Shown: piece after piece, positions 36,734 to 44,175 of the stretch
Layout of the letters: each line of letters begins with the position of its first letter
Numbering within the stretch: the first letter of the stretch is position 1
Assembly: GCF_000715495.1 (NCBI RefSeq)
Contig: NZ_JNLX01000149.1
Span: 1-64,000 of the forward strand
Direction: 5' to 3'
Length of the DNA stretch: 64,000 nt
Source of the DNA: Hymenobacter sp. IS2118
Lineage (GTDB): Bacteria; Bacteroidota; Bacteroidia; Cytophagales; Hymenobacteraceae
Translations under genes and position numbers: made by a program
Notes under the pieces: model-generated
Database searches by the model: none
The model's input: the letters and a program-made list of their open reading frames with translations, nothing else
What the model was told of the DNA's origin: nothing

Positions 36734-36799
36734 TTCAGCGCCGGTTTAACCGCAACAGGCCCCGTTCACGCCCGGCTTTCCCACGGGCCTGCTCTTTTT

Positions 36800-37222
36800 A
36801 TGATAAAACTTTCCAGTGTGCTGCTGGTCGACGACGACCAGCTCACCAACGACCTGAATAAACGCCTGCTGCAAGAGCTTGGCGTCGCCGACCAGTACCT
36901 CTCGGCCAACGACGGCGTGCAAGCCCTTGCGGCCCTGGAGCAGCTCGCGTTGGATGCCAACCCCACCAGCCCGGTCCTCGTGCTGCTCGACGTGAAGATG
37001 CCCCGTATGGACGGCATGGCCTTTGTCGACGCCTACCAGCAGCTGCCCGAAAACCAACAACAAGCCGTGGTCATCGTCATGCACACCGCCTTCATGAACT
37101 CGGACGACCTCGGCCGCGTCGAGTCCCTGCCCATCGCCGGCCTGGTCAGCAAGCCGCTCACCAAGGAAAAGCTCGACACCATCCTCAAGCTCCACTTCCA
37201 GCGCCGCTTTCCGGTCGCGTAG
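36800..37222 (+). CDS. Single-domain response regulator
   Basis: This 140-residue CheY-like receiver starts at ATG 36800. It has DDD (11-13), phospho-acceptor D64 (VLLDVKMP) and the KP motif (LVSKPLTKEK). It closely resembles the regulator at 25178-25591 in its N-terminal motif and KPLT ending. A strong terminator follows 34 bp after the stop. The divergent histidine kinase is the probable partner. Confidence 0.93.
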   Translation: MIKLSSVLLVDDDQLTNDLNKRLLQELGVADQYLSANDGVQALAALEQLALDANPTSPVLVLLDVKMPRMDGMAFVDAYQQLPENQQQAVVIVMHTAFMNSDDLGRVESLPIAGLVSKPLTKEKLDTILKLHFQRRFPVA

Positions 37223-37255
37223 TGGCGCGCCGAACCATCTGCAATGCTAAAACCA

Positions 37256-37285
37256 AAACGAGCGGACCACCTGGCCCGCTCGTTT
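37256..37285. terminator. Terminator hairpin AAACGAGCGG family, copy 3
   Basis: A 10-bp stem (AAACGAGCGG with CCGCTCGTTT) lies between the convergent response regulator and endolysin genes and can serve both. It is followed by the endolysin 3' end, the junction that is copied at 21.4 and 35.3 kb. Confidence 0.9.
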
Positions 37286-37295
37286 CATTTCCATC

Positions 37296-37766
37296 CTACA
37301 CCTCAAAATGCGGCCGGTCCTTAAACCCCGGCCAGTCGCCGCCCCAATGCACCCGCGCATCGGTTGCCTTCATCAGCCGCGCAAACTTGCTCAGCAGCAG
37401 CCCCGACCACGACACCTCCCCGTCGGCCAGCAGAAACGCCACATCCAAAGCCAGCGCGGGCAGCCGGTTGTGCTTCGATTCCCCGCCCCGCTTGTATGTT
37501 ACCACCGGCCCCGGCTTACTTCGGCCTCGCTCATACAGCTCGTCCTGCCGCTCCGGCGAGCGGTAGCATTCCGTAATAAAAGGCCGCCCCAGCAGCCGCA
37601 GCACCGGGTCGCCCGCCCACCGGGCTAGCGCGTGCGCATACGCCGCCCCGAGGCTCGGCACCGCCTGCCCCAGCCGCGCCGCCTCTATCCGCTGCTGCAC
37701 CCCGCTCAGCTGCGGTGCAAGCCGCGCCAACTGCTTCGCCACCGGCGCGTTACTCCGCCTGAGCAT
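37296..37766 (-). CDS. M15 peptidase, probable phage-type endolysin
   Basis: This 156-residue peptidoglycan peptidase is of the VanY/CwlK type. Zinc ligands and catalytic residues are visible: H99 and D108 in SKHNRLPALALDVAF, and H153 in KDRPHFEV. A helical N-terminal part (1-60) precedes the domain. It would cut the stem peptide of peptidoglycan during lysis. It overlaps the holin-like gene by 17 bp. Remnants of its 3' end occur at 21405-21640 and 35228-35300. Confidence 0.9.
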   Translation of the reverse strand: MLRRSNAPVAKQLARLAPQLSGVQQRIEAARLGQAVPSLGAAYAHALARWAGDPVLRLLGRPFITECYRSPERQDELYERGRSKPGPVVTYKRGGESKHNRLPALALDVAFLLADGEVSWSGLLLSKFARLMKATDARVHWGGDWPGFKDRPHFEV

Positions 37767-38034
37767 CGGACGCAGGCAGGGTAGGAGCCGGAACAGGTAC
37801 CGAAGCTGCCGGCACCTTCACCACCGATTCGGGCCTTTGCAGCGCCTTCCGTACCGTCGCCCAGATGGTCACGATGGCCACCAGCGCCTGAATAATCAGG
37901 TGCCCGTAGTTCTCAATCGTCGTCGGGTCCGGCGGCACCAGGCCCTGACTGGCTACCTGACCGAGCACGGCCGTTGTAAAAATGTGGGCCAGGTGCCCGG
38001 TTTTGGTGCTGCTGAATAACATGAGGCGGTCCAT
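37750..38034 (-). CDS. Holin-like small membrane protein
   Basis: This 94-residue protein has hydrophobic segments (FTTAVLGQVASQGLV and LIIQALVAIVTIWATV) and a charged, proline-rich C-terminal tail, as in phage holins. It is encoded directly upstream of, and overlapping, the endolysin gene, which is the main support. It would let endolysin reach the wall at lysis or act as its export aid. Confidence 0.72.
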   Translation of the reverse strand: MDRLMLFSSTKTGHLAHIFTTAVLGQVASQGLVPPDPTTIENYGHLIIQALVAIVTIWATVRKALQRPESVVKVPAASVPVPAPTLPASDAQAE

Positions 38035-38047
38035 GAGTAGCGTACTA

Positions 38048-38073
38048 ATTTGGGTAAATTCAACCCAAATATA
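38048..38073 (-). promoter_or_regulatory. Promoter and overlapping operator of the lysis cassette
   Basis: On the minus strand TATATTTG (38066-38073) matches the -7 consensus, 32 bp upstream of the holin ATG. It overlaps one arm of the inverted repeat ATTTGGGT (38048-38055) and ACCCAAAT (38063-38070). A repressor bound there would block lysis transcription. Confidence 0.6.
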
Positions 38074-38109
38074 ATTGCTTTATTACACATTTATACGCTA
38101 AATGTGCTT

Positions 38110-38970
38110 CCTCAGTTGCCCGTGATTTATAATTTGATAATTGCACTTTATTTGGGCACTCCCTTCGGGCCAGGCTATCCAGGGCTTCGTCTCTGCTTGA
38201 TGCGCAGAATGCTTCGGTGCTGCGCACAGTTCCCGCTGGTCACTCCCTTCCTATCCTTAGCGCACTACCCCCGATGCCACCGCTTTCATCCGGCGTAGCC
38301 CGCCGCTCCTAGCGTCTCGTCAGGCAGCGCCGGCCCGATACCGCCGTTCCAGGCCCAGATGCAAGCCCGCCCACCCGCGCCGGCCACTGCTTCGCTCAGG
38401 GTGCCACGCCGCGCTACGGTCGCTCAGGCGCTGCGTTCCTCCGCGCCATCGCGCCCTACGCTTGCAGGCATCCTTCGCTGCGCATCGGGGACCCCTCCGG
38501 GGCAGCGCTCAGCCCCCCGCATCAGCAGTAGCCAGGATGCTTCAGCAACACCCCACCGCCAGCCCACCGCACCGCCGCCATGCCGCGCCGGGCCAGGAAA
38601 AGGCCCCACGCCGCACGTCAGCCCCTCCAAATTTGGTTGCAGGCCGCAGGCCGAAAAAGCCTGCCACCTAGTAAAGTTTGCGTTCAGGCCACGCAGGCAG
38701 AAGCAAGGCCCGCTTCGCGGAGGGTTTCATTAGCTTCGCTGTCCTTCGGTTGGGGAGAGCCCCAAACCCCCGCCGCCATGCCCAGGCTGAAGAAGCCCGG
38801 TCATCTGCCTCAGGTTCCGCAGCCTGAAAAAAGGCCGCTACACCCTCATAAGGTCGGCTTCGCCGAGTAACTAATGGGGGCCTCAGGCCGCCCCCCAAAC
38901 CCCTTGGCCGAGGCATATAGGGTGTTCTGTCAGGTCGCCCGCGCTGGCCGCCAACTCTATCCCGCTTAGT
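38110..38970. ncRNA. Long stretch without a gene; possible structured RNA
   Basis: No frame here looks like a protein: reading frames are short and rich in A, P and R. The stretch from about 38.3 to 38.9 kb holds many short hairpins closed by TTCG-type loops (for example CCGCTTCGCGG near 38710 and CGGCTTCGCCG near 38854) and GC-rich inverted words such as GGGGGCCTCAGGCCGCCCCC (38876-38895). It lies between the lysis cassette and the next gene. Phages and prophages of other phyla carry large non-coding RNAs in similar places; that this is one of them is only a hypothesis. Confidence 0.3.
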
Positions 38971-38976
38971 GCCGCC

Positions 38977-39345
38977 TCAGTTCAGCGGCAGCAGCTCGCA
39001 GGGCCGCCCCAGCCGCCGCGCTGCCCGGTAGGCGCTCAGGGTGCCCTTGCTGCGCCAGTCCCACACCAGCAGCACCCGGCCGGCCCGGCTCACTATTTCG
39101 GCGTTGCGCACATGCGGCGCAGCGGCCCCGTGGGCGGCATAGTCGGGCCGTAGTTCCAGCAGCGCCACGCCGGCCCGCCGCGCCCACCCGGCCGCCAGCG
39201 TGTCCACGCCCGCCGCCCCGCCGCTCACCACCTGGTCCAGTTCCCCAGCCGCCAGCAGCGCATCCAGGCGCACCAGTAGGGCGGGGCAGCTGGCTACGCT
39301 TCGGCTGCCTACTACTGCCACGCTGTGCTTTTTATCTTTTTCCAT
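38977..39345 (-). CDS. YspA/DprA-related SLOG-fold protein
   Basis: This 122-residue Rossmann-like protein belongs to the YspA/DUF2493 group. Motifs include VAVVGSRS, VVSGGAAGVDTLAAGWAR and the end VLLVWDWRSKGTLSAYRAAR. SLOG proteins bind nucleotides or nucleotide-derived ligands, and some act in DNA uptake or defence signalling. The exact ligand is unknown. It occurs on phages and islands as a stand-alone gene, as here; it is divergent from the early-type run at 39537. Confidence 0.85.
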   Translation of the reverse strand: MEKDKKHSVAVVGSRSVASCPALLVRLDALLAAGELDQVVSGGAAGVDTLAAGWARRAGVALLELRPDYAAHGAAAPHVRNAEIVSRAGRVLLVWDWRSKGTLSAYRAARRLGRPCELLPLN

Positions 39346-39445
39346 GCTTAAAGATACGAATAATTAGCGTATAAAAGAACAACAACCTGCGCAAAATAAA
39401 AGAAAATATGTTGCTTATATGTACAGCAATTCAAGCGTTATAACG

Positions 39446-39453
39446 TATATTTG
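39446..39453 (+). promoter_or_regulatory. -7 box TATATTTG of the early-type gene run
   Basis: TATATTTG is a full match to TAnnTTTG, 84 bp upstream of the first ATG of a co-directional run extending to 44496. Surrounding DNA is AT-rich, unlike the flanking genes. Confidence 0.6.
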
Positions 39454-39536
39454 TATAGTAGTCCGGGATAGGCCCGGACGCCCGCAGTGCGGCAGGGCCC
39501 GGTCACACAGCACCCCCACGGCTAACACATACAGCC

Positions 39537-39857
39537 ATGCAACCCAACCAACTTTTGCAGCTCGCCGCTGCCGCCTGGAAAGGCCCCGCCCTATGCTCGT
39601 TCTCGGGCATTTACATTGCGCAGTCCGCCACCACCTATGGCAAGGGCGGCACCAGCTGGCACGTCATGCTCAGCCTGGCCCAACGGCCGGAGTGCCAGCC
39701 CTCGGGGGGCTTCGCCGGCTCTTCGCCCTGCCCGTTTGAGGCGCTGCGCCTGGCTTTCCGCGCCATGCGGGCCGCGCACCCCGGCTTTGCCTTCGCGGCC
39801 GTGTGGCAGGTTATCAAGGCCGAGGATGATTTTGCCGGCATCCCCACTCATGCCTAG
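39537..39857 (+). CDS. Island protein of unknown function
   Basis: This 106-residue protein is alanine rich with several aromatic residues (SFSGIYIAQSATTYGKGG). No domain is recognised. It overlaps the next gene by 8 bp, so the two are translated together. It leads a run of small genes that resembles an early phage region. Confidence 0.6.
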   Translation: MQPNQLLQLAAAAWKGPALCSFSGIYIAQSATTYGKGGTSWHVMLSLAQRPECQPSGGFAGSSPCPFEALRLAFRAMRAAHPGFAFAAVWQVIKAEDDFAGIPTHA

Positions 39858-40245
39858 CGTCGCCACTGCCCCAGCCGCGCCCATGGTGGGCGCGGCTGCC
39901 GGCAAGCTGGCCACCCTGCACGCCACTCTTGCCCGGCTGGAGGCCATGTTTCCGCCCCGCCCCCGGCCAGCACTCCAGCCCGCACCCACGCCCATCGACC
40001 CGGCAGCCGTTGCTGCCCGCCACGCGCTGGCCCGTGCCCACTCCACCATGTTCGACGCCCGCGCTGCCAAGTATGCCCTTCGGGATGATTACCGCCCTCA
40101 GCCCGGCCGCTTTGCCCGGTTGCGCGCTGCCATCATCCGCTACCAGCAGGCCCGCGCCGCATACGCAACCGCTGCCGCCGCTTTCCACGCCAGCCCCGCC
40201 GGAGCCGCTTTGCAGGCCGCCCGCGCCAAATACCCCCGCTTTTAG
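39850..40245 (+). CDS. Alanine-rich helical island protein
   Basis: This 131-residue protein starts at ATG 39850 inside the end of the preceding gene. It is rich in A, P and R with long predicted helices (GAAAGKLATLHATLARLEAM). No family is recognised. The composition is typical of this GC-rich host, so function cannot be inferred. Confidence 0.55.
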   Translation: MPSVATAPAAPMVGAAAGKLATLHATLARLEAMFPPRPRPALQPAPTPIDPAAVAARHALARAHSTMFDARAAKYALRDDYRPQPGRFARLRAAIIRYQQARAAYATAAAAFHASPAGAALQAARAKYPRF

Positions 40246-40294
40246 CCACCCGGCCCGCGCCCACATCGGCGCGGGTCACTAAGCCCCGCCAGCA

Positions 40295-40510
40295 ATGCAA
40301 TACGACCCGAAGGACGGCGCAAGCCAATCAACCGAGGCCGAGCTAAACGGCCTCAGCGGCGATGAAATGGCCGCTGATGAAGGCCAGGCCGCTTTCTACG
40401 AGCAGCAGGAGGAGTGGGAGCGCCAGGCCCACTACCACCACGAGCAAGAGCAGGAAGCGTGGGAAGAGGGCGAATACGAGCAGATGATTTTCGAGGTCGA
40501 AGGCTATTAG
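40295..40510 (+). CDS. Very acidic small island protein
   Basis: This 71-residue protein has more than 20 Glu/Asp residues and a Glu/Gln/Trp-rich helix (EQQEEWERQAHYHHEQEQEA). Acidic small phage proteins often mimic DNA, for example to inhibit restriction or other DNA-binding proteins; whether this one does is a guess. It lies between two other small genes of the run. Confidence 0.65.
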   Translation: MQYDPKDGASQSTEAELNGLSGDEMAADEGQAAFYEQQEEWERQAHYHHEQEQEAWEEGEYEQMIFEVEGY

Positions 40511-40830
40511 CGCCCGCCTTACCCAACCCATTCCTTCACCAGAGGCCGCCCCGCCGGGTGGCCCCACAGACAAGCCTCCATCATGCCTAAAACCGCTACT
40601 TCCTACCAGCCGCATTTGCTCGACCCGCACAGCGGCAACCCGCAGCCGGTCACGCCCAAAAACGGCCGCAGCTTCAAGCTGGCCGAGTTGTACGCCCTGC
40701 TGGATTGCCAGACCGTCGACGTGGTGCGCCTCACCGAGGAGCTGATTTTGATAATCGACGACGAGGGCAAGTTCAAGCACCCGGCCTACCTCAATCTGCT
40801 GGCCACCTACCTCTCGTATGATTGCAGCGC

Positions 40831-41020
40831 CTTTCCGTGAAAGGCAGCCAGAAAAGGAGGCAGGGGCACCACTTACCTCTAAAGGCGGCCCCTACGGCGC
40901 TGACCTTGAGTACCAGATACGGTGACCTGCCTCCCGTTTTTGCCCGAAGACTGCACAGTATGGAGGGAGCCCCGGCCCCGGGCCGCCGGCATCCCGCATT
41001 GTACGAGACTAGTTGCGGTA
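40831..41020 (+). ncRNA. Predicted bridge RNA of the IS110 element
   Basis: A 5' hairpin (CTTTCCGTGAAAG, 40831-40843) is followed by a loop closed by GGAGGCAGG (40856-40864) pairing with CCTGCCTCC (40926-40934). That loop holds TACCTCT (40874-40880), equal to the left target plus core, and GTACCAGA (40910-40917), the reverse complement of core plus right target. A second loop holds CACAGTAT (40954-40961), equal to the IS right end (42218-42225), and TACGAGA (41002-41008), the reverse complement of the IS left end (40812-40818). Order and polarity match published IS621 bridge RNA. Confidence 0.85.
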
Positions 41021-41064
41021 AAAGCCTGACTGGCTGTTTTGTCCACCCTTTTTTCTTGTCGGTT

Positions 41065-42129
41065 ATGCGCCCAAGCCCCCGTCCCCATTACCCATCCTTA
41101 AAATACGTCGTTGGCATTGACATCGCCAAGGACACCTTCGTGGCCTGCTTTGGCCAGCTCGATGCCCAGCAGCAGCTGCGCTTCGGCAAACAGACCACGT
41201 TCGACAACACGCCCGCGGGTTTCGCGGGCCTGCTCCACTGGACGGCCCAGCAGCAGCAGGAAGAAGTGCCCCTGTGGTTCGTAGTGGAGGCCACGGGCGT
41301 TTATTACGAAGGATTGGCGTACTTTCTGGCCGACCAGCAGCAGGCCCTGAGCGTGCTTTTGCCCAACAAGGCGAAGCATTTCGCCCAAAGCACCGAGCTA
41401 AAGAGCAAGACGGACCAGCTCGATGCCCGCCTGCTCTGCCGCTTGGGCCTGGAACGGCAGTTGCCGGCCTGGCAGCCTCCGACGCCGGCGCTGCGGCGCT
41501 TGCGGGCCCTGGCGCGGGAGCGGCAGACGCTGACCGAGCAGGCGACCCGGCTCAAAGCGCGGCTGCACGCCTACCGCCACAGCTACGCGCCCGAGGCGCG
41601 CACGATGGAACGCCTGGTCGCCCAGCAAGCCCTGCTCAAGGACCAGCAGCGCGGGGTGGACCAGGACCTGGCCACGCTGCTGGCCGACGAACCCGAACTG
41701 GCCCGCAAGCTGGCGCACTTGACGAGTGTGCCAGGCATTGGCCCGGCGACGGCCATTGTGATTGTGGCCGAAACGAATGGCTTCGTCTTAGTGGAGAACG
41801 AGCGCCAGCTGGCCTCTTACGCCGGGTTGGACGTGGCCCAGCGGCAAAGCGGCAGCCTTGCGCGCGCAACGCGCATCTCGCACCGGGGCAACGTGCGCCT
41901 GCGCACTGCCCTGTACATGCCGGCCATGAGCAGCCTGCGCTATAATCCGCAGCAAATAGCCTTTTACGCCCGGTTGCGGGCCCGCCAGCCCAACGGCAAG
42001 CCCGGCGTGATTGCCGTGATGCGCAAGCTGTTGCTGCTCTGCTATTCACTCTGGAAAAACGACCGGCCTTACGACCCGCGGTTCCACCCGGCCCACCTGG
42101 TCAAAAATGAAGTAGCCCCAGCCGCTTGA
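41065..42129 (+). CDS. IS110-family transposase (bridge-RNA-guided recombinase)
   Basis: This 354-residue recombinase starts at ATG 41065; upstream in-frame codons lie in the bridge-RNA region and are not expected to be translated. The RuvC-like DEDD residues are D19 (GIDIAKD), E75 (VVEATGVYY) and D117/D120 (KTDQLDARL). A coiled-coil linker (about 140-215) leads to the Transposase_20 domain (LTSVPGIGPATAIVIVAET and ASYAGLDVAQRQSGS), which carries the catalytic serine. The length is normal for the family and no frameshift is seen, so it is likely active. Confidence 0.95.
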   Translation: MRPSPRPHYPSLKYVVGIDIAKDTFVACFGQLDAQQQLRFGKQTTFDNTPAGFAGLLHWTAQQQQEEVPLWFVVEATGVYYEGLAYFLADQQQALSVLLPNKAKHFAQSTELKSKTDQLDARLLCRLGLERQLPAWQPPTPALRRLRALARERQTLTEQATRLKARLHAYRHSYAPEARTMERLVAQQALLKDQQRGVDQDLATLLADEPELARKLAHLTSVPGIGPATAIVIVAETNGFVLVENERQLASYAGLDVAQRQSGSLARATRISHRGNVRLRTALYMPAMSSLRYNPQQIAFYARLRARQPNGKPGVIAVMRKLLLLCYSLWKNDRPYDPRFHPAHLVKNEVAPAA

Positions 42130-42378
42130 CCGGCCGAGGCTACGCAGGATGAACCCACCGGGCCCTCCTTGAGGAGGTCCAAAAGTAAGAAACGTCCTCC
42201 GAAGTCTTGCTTTTTATCACAGTATCTGGTACCAGCACCAGCCTGCCGCCCGTGGCCACGATAGCATCGTGGGCCGCGCCATCGTCTGCCACGACAAGCA
42301 ATTCCGCTAAACCCCAACGGCGACGGGGCCGGCCGCCAACTGGCCCCACTTTTTTCACTCCCCAACCCATTTCTCATT

Positions 42379-43098
42379 ATGGCAACCGCCACCACAACCC
42401 CCAAACAGGCCGCCAAGGCCGCTCCCGCCGCCCTCGTTACCGAGTCGGCCGCTACCCTCACCGCCAGCGCCCGTCCGGCCTACCTCGTGGCCAGCGTGGA
42501 CGAAAGCACCGGCGAAGAAACCTGGTCGAACCGCTTCCGCTACCTGCCCGGCCACCCCCGCCAAGTGCGTTTCGACGCGAAGGCCGGCCAGTTCAACATC
42601 AACGGCACCGTGCCGTTGGGCAGCTCGATTAGCTTCATTCCCTTGGCGTGGCGCATTTTTCAGGACGACATTCTGAACATGGGCCGCAAGACGTGGGCCG
42701 AGCTGTATTTCGCCGACGACAAAGGCGCGGTTTGCGCCGTGCTGTTCCACGGTTACTCGGTTGAAAACCTGTACCGCCTGATTGAGCCGCTGTTTTACGA
42801 CGACCTGACCCTGGCCGACGTGGTGGTAACCGTCACGGCCGCCAAGAAGGAGACGACCAAAGAAGGCAAGAAAGCCACCTATTTCATCGCCGGATTCAGC
42901 TACACCGCCGCCGACGCCGCCGAGGCCCAAGCCCGCAAGGACTTTGCCCGCGACTTTGAGCTGTGGCGCGCCGAAACCTACACCGGCCTGGCCGATGTGA
43001 AGCTGGCCCAGGGCTACACCGTGCCCCAACCCGACGCGCCGGCCCCGCGCTTGGGGCAGGAAACCGAACTCAAGGAAAGCATCAGCCAAGCCGCCTAA
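42379..43098 (+). CDS. Island protein near the RecE-like nuclease, function unknown
   Basis: This 239-residue protein has a low-complexity Ala/Thr/Lys start (1-30) and then a compact domain: FRYLPGHPRQVRFDAKAGQF, IPLAWRIFQDDILNMGRKTW and LADVVVTVTAAKKE. The C-terminus (about 185-239) is charged. It is co-directional with a RecE/PDDEXK nuclease, so a single-strand DNA-binding or annealing partner is conceivable, but I see no RecT, Erf or OB-fold signature. Confidence 0.7.
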   Translation: MATATTTPKQAAKAAPAALVTESAATLTASARPAYLVASVDESTGEETWSNRFRYLPGHPRQVRFDAKAGQFNINGTVPLGSSISFIPLAWRIFQDDILNMGRKTWAELYFADDKGAVCAVLFHGYSVENLYRLIEPLFYDDLTLADVVVTVTAAKKETTKEGKKATYFIAGFSYTAADAAEAQARKDFARDFELWRAETYTGLADVKLAQGYTVPQPDAPAPRLGQETELKESISQAA

Positions 43099-43161
43099 TC
43101 AATCACCGGCCGCCCGCCCGCCGCGCTTCGTGGCGGGCGGGCTAGCCATTTATCCCACTCC

Positions 43162-43410
43162 ATGCTGCAACTCCCCGAACTCCGCCAGGAACTGCCCGCC
43201 GGCACGCCCGAAGAAGCCGCCCGCCTGACCGAGCTGGCCCAACTCCTCGCCACCACCGCCCCGCTGGCCGACCTGCGCGACCTCGTGCCCGCTGTGCGCC
43301 AGCTCTTCCCCGAACCAGCCTATGAAGTCGGCTGCGGCGGCTCCCACATCTGGCTGCACCGCGCCGACGAGCCCCAGCGCCTGGCCTGCGTCCTCGACCG
43401 CCATCAGTAA
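43162..43410 (+). CDS. Small island protein of unknown function
   Basis: This 82-residue protein has two leucine-rich helices (EEAARLTELAQLLATTAPL and LRDLVPAVRQLF) and a short beta-like end (YEVGCGGSHIWLHR). It sits between the preceding protein and the RecE-like nuclease with 31-63 bp gaps. No family is recognised. Confidence 0.65.
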   Translation: MLQLPELRQELPAGTPEEAARLTELAQLLATTAPLADLRDLVPAVRQLFPEPAYEVGCGGSHIWLHRADEPQRLACVLDRHQ

Positions 43411-43441
43411 ATCCTTTTGCCGCCATTAAACGCCCCGTCTC

Positions 43442-44140
43442 ATGTTTACCAATGTCCAGCACCACCCCGCCCTGACCCAGGCCCAGCACCGCGCCTTACC
43501 CCACGTCAGCAACACGGACCTGAGCAACCTAAAAAACGAGCTGTTAGGCCTCACCCGCCGGCTCAACCCCGTGGCCCTGGCCTACGGCTCCCACTTCCAC
43601 ACCGCCGTGCTGGAGCCCTTGCACTACGCCCGCACCGAGGAGCGCGGCATCAAGTGGGCCGACCTGGAGCAGCTGGCCCGCCAGGTACGCCGCCAACGCT
43701 ACTGCCGCGACCTGCTGTATCGGGGCCAAGCCGAACAATCCTACACCGCCACCCACACGGCCACGGGGGTAGGGGTAAAGCTGCGCCCCGACCTGCTGGT
43801 ACGCAGCCGCGCCGGCCGCCAGCTCACGCTCATCGACTTCAAAACCACCAGCAGCCCCGACCTGGCCCACTTCCTGGCTACCATCGAGAAGTACGACTAC
43901 GACCGCCAGGCCGCCCTGTATCTGGACGTACTTGGGGCCACCCGCTTCCTCATCATCGGCGTGCAGAAGAAGGCCCCGCACGAAGTGTGGCGCGTCGAGC
44001 TGACCGCTACGCCCGGCCTCATCGAGCAGGGCCGCAAGAAGTACAACACCCTGCTGCGCCACCACGCCCGGCAAGCCCACCAGCTGCCCGAAGCCCCCGC
44101 GCCGTTTGAAACGCCCGCGCCGTTGGCGCTGGCCGCTTAA
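43442..44140 (+). CDS. RecE-like PD-(D/E)XK exonuclease
   Basis: This 232-residue nuclease resembles the catalytic domain of exonuclease VIII (DUF3799 group). The N-terminal signature HVSNTDLSNLKNELLG and AYGSHFHTAVLEP is characteristic, followed by KLRPDLLVRS (catalytic D) and LTLIDFKTTSSPD, carrying the D-x-K pair. The helix YDRQAALYLDVLG, typical of RecB-like nucleases, follows. It should chew one DNA strand to give 3' tails for recombination. No clear RecT partner is recognised next to it. Confidence 0.87.
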   Translation: MFTNVQHHPALTQAQHRALPHVSNTDLSNLKNELLGLTRRLNPVALAYGSHFHTAVLEPLHYARTEERGIKWADLEQLARQVRRQRYCRDLLYRGQAEQSYTATHTATGVGVKLRPDLLVRSRAGRQLTLIDFKTTSSPDLAHFLATIEKYDYDRQAALYLDVLGATRFLIIGVQKKAPHEVWRVELTATPGLIEQGRKKYNTLLRHHARQAHQLPEAPAPFETPAPLALAA

Positions 44141-44175
44141 CTTGCTGCTATTCATTTCACCCACTCTTTTTCTAA

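Larger units (their letters stand above)
40813..42227 (+). mobile_element. IS110-family insertion sequence (bridge-RNA type)
   Basis: Boundaries follow from the interrupted host gene: a CT dinucleotide at 40813-40814 and again at 42226-42227 forms the duplicated core. The element has no terminal inverted repeats, one DEDD transposase gene, about 250 bp of non-coding DNA on the left and about 96 bp on the right. The long left end is where IS110-group elements encode their bridge RNA. Confidence 0.9.
40583..42310 (+). pseudogene. DUF3846-like gene interrupted by the IS110 element
   Basis: The 5' part (40583-40814) encodes 77 residues, including LTEELILIIDDEGKFKHPAY and LNLLATYL, typical of the DUF3846 family. 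After the IS (right boundary 42227) the frame resumes with WYQHQPAARGHDSIVGRAIV and ends at 42310. Joining the halves at the shared CT gives an intact 104-residue protein. The gene is therefore broken by one insertion with no other visible damage, implying a recent event. Confidence 0.85.

Noticed and set aside
40822..41064. An N-terminal extension of the IS110 transposase
   Set aside because: The extension overlaps the predicted bridge RNA and has no protein-family support; the transposase domain begins soon after the ATG at 41065.
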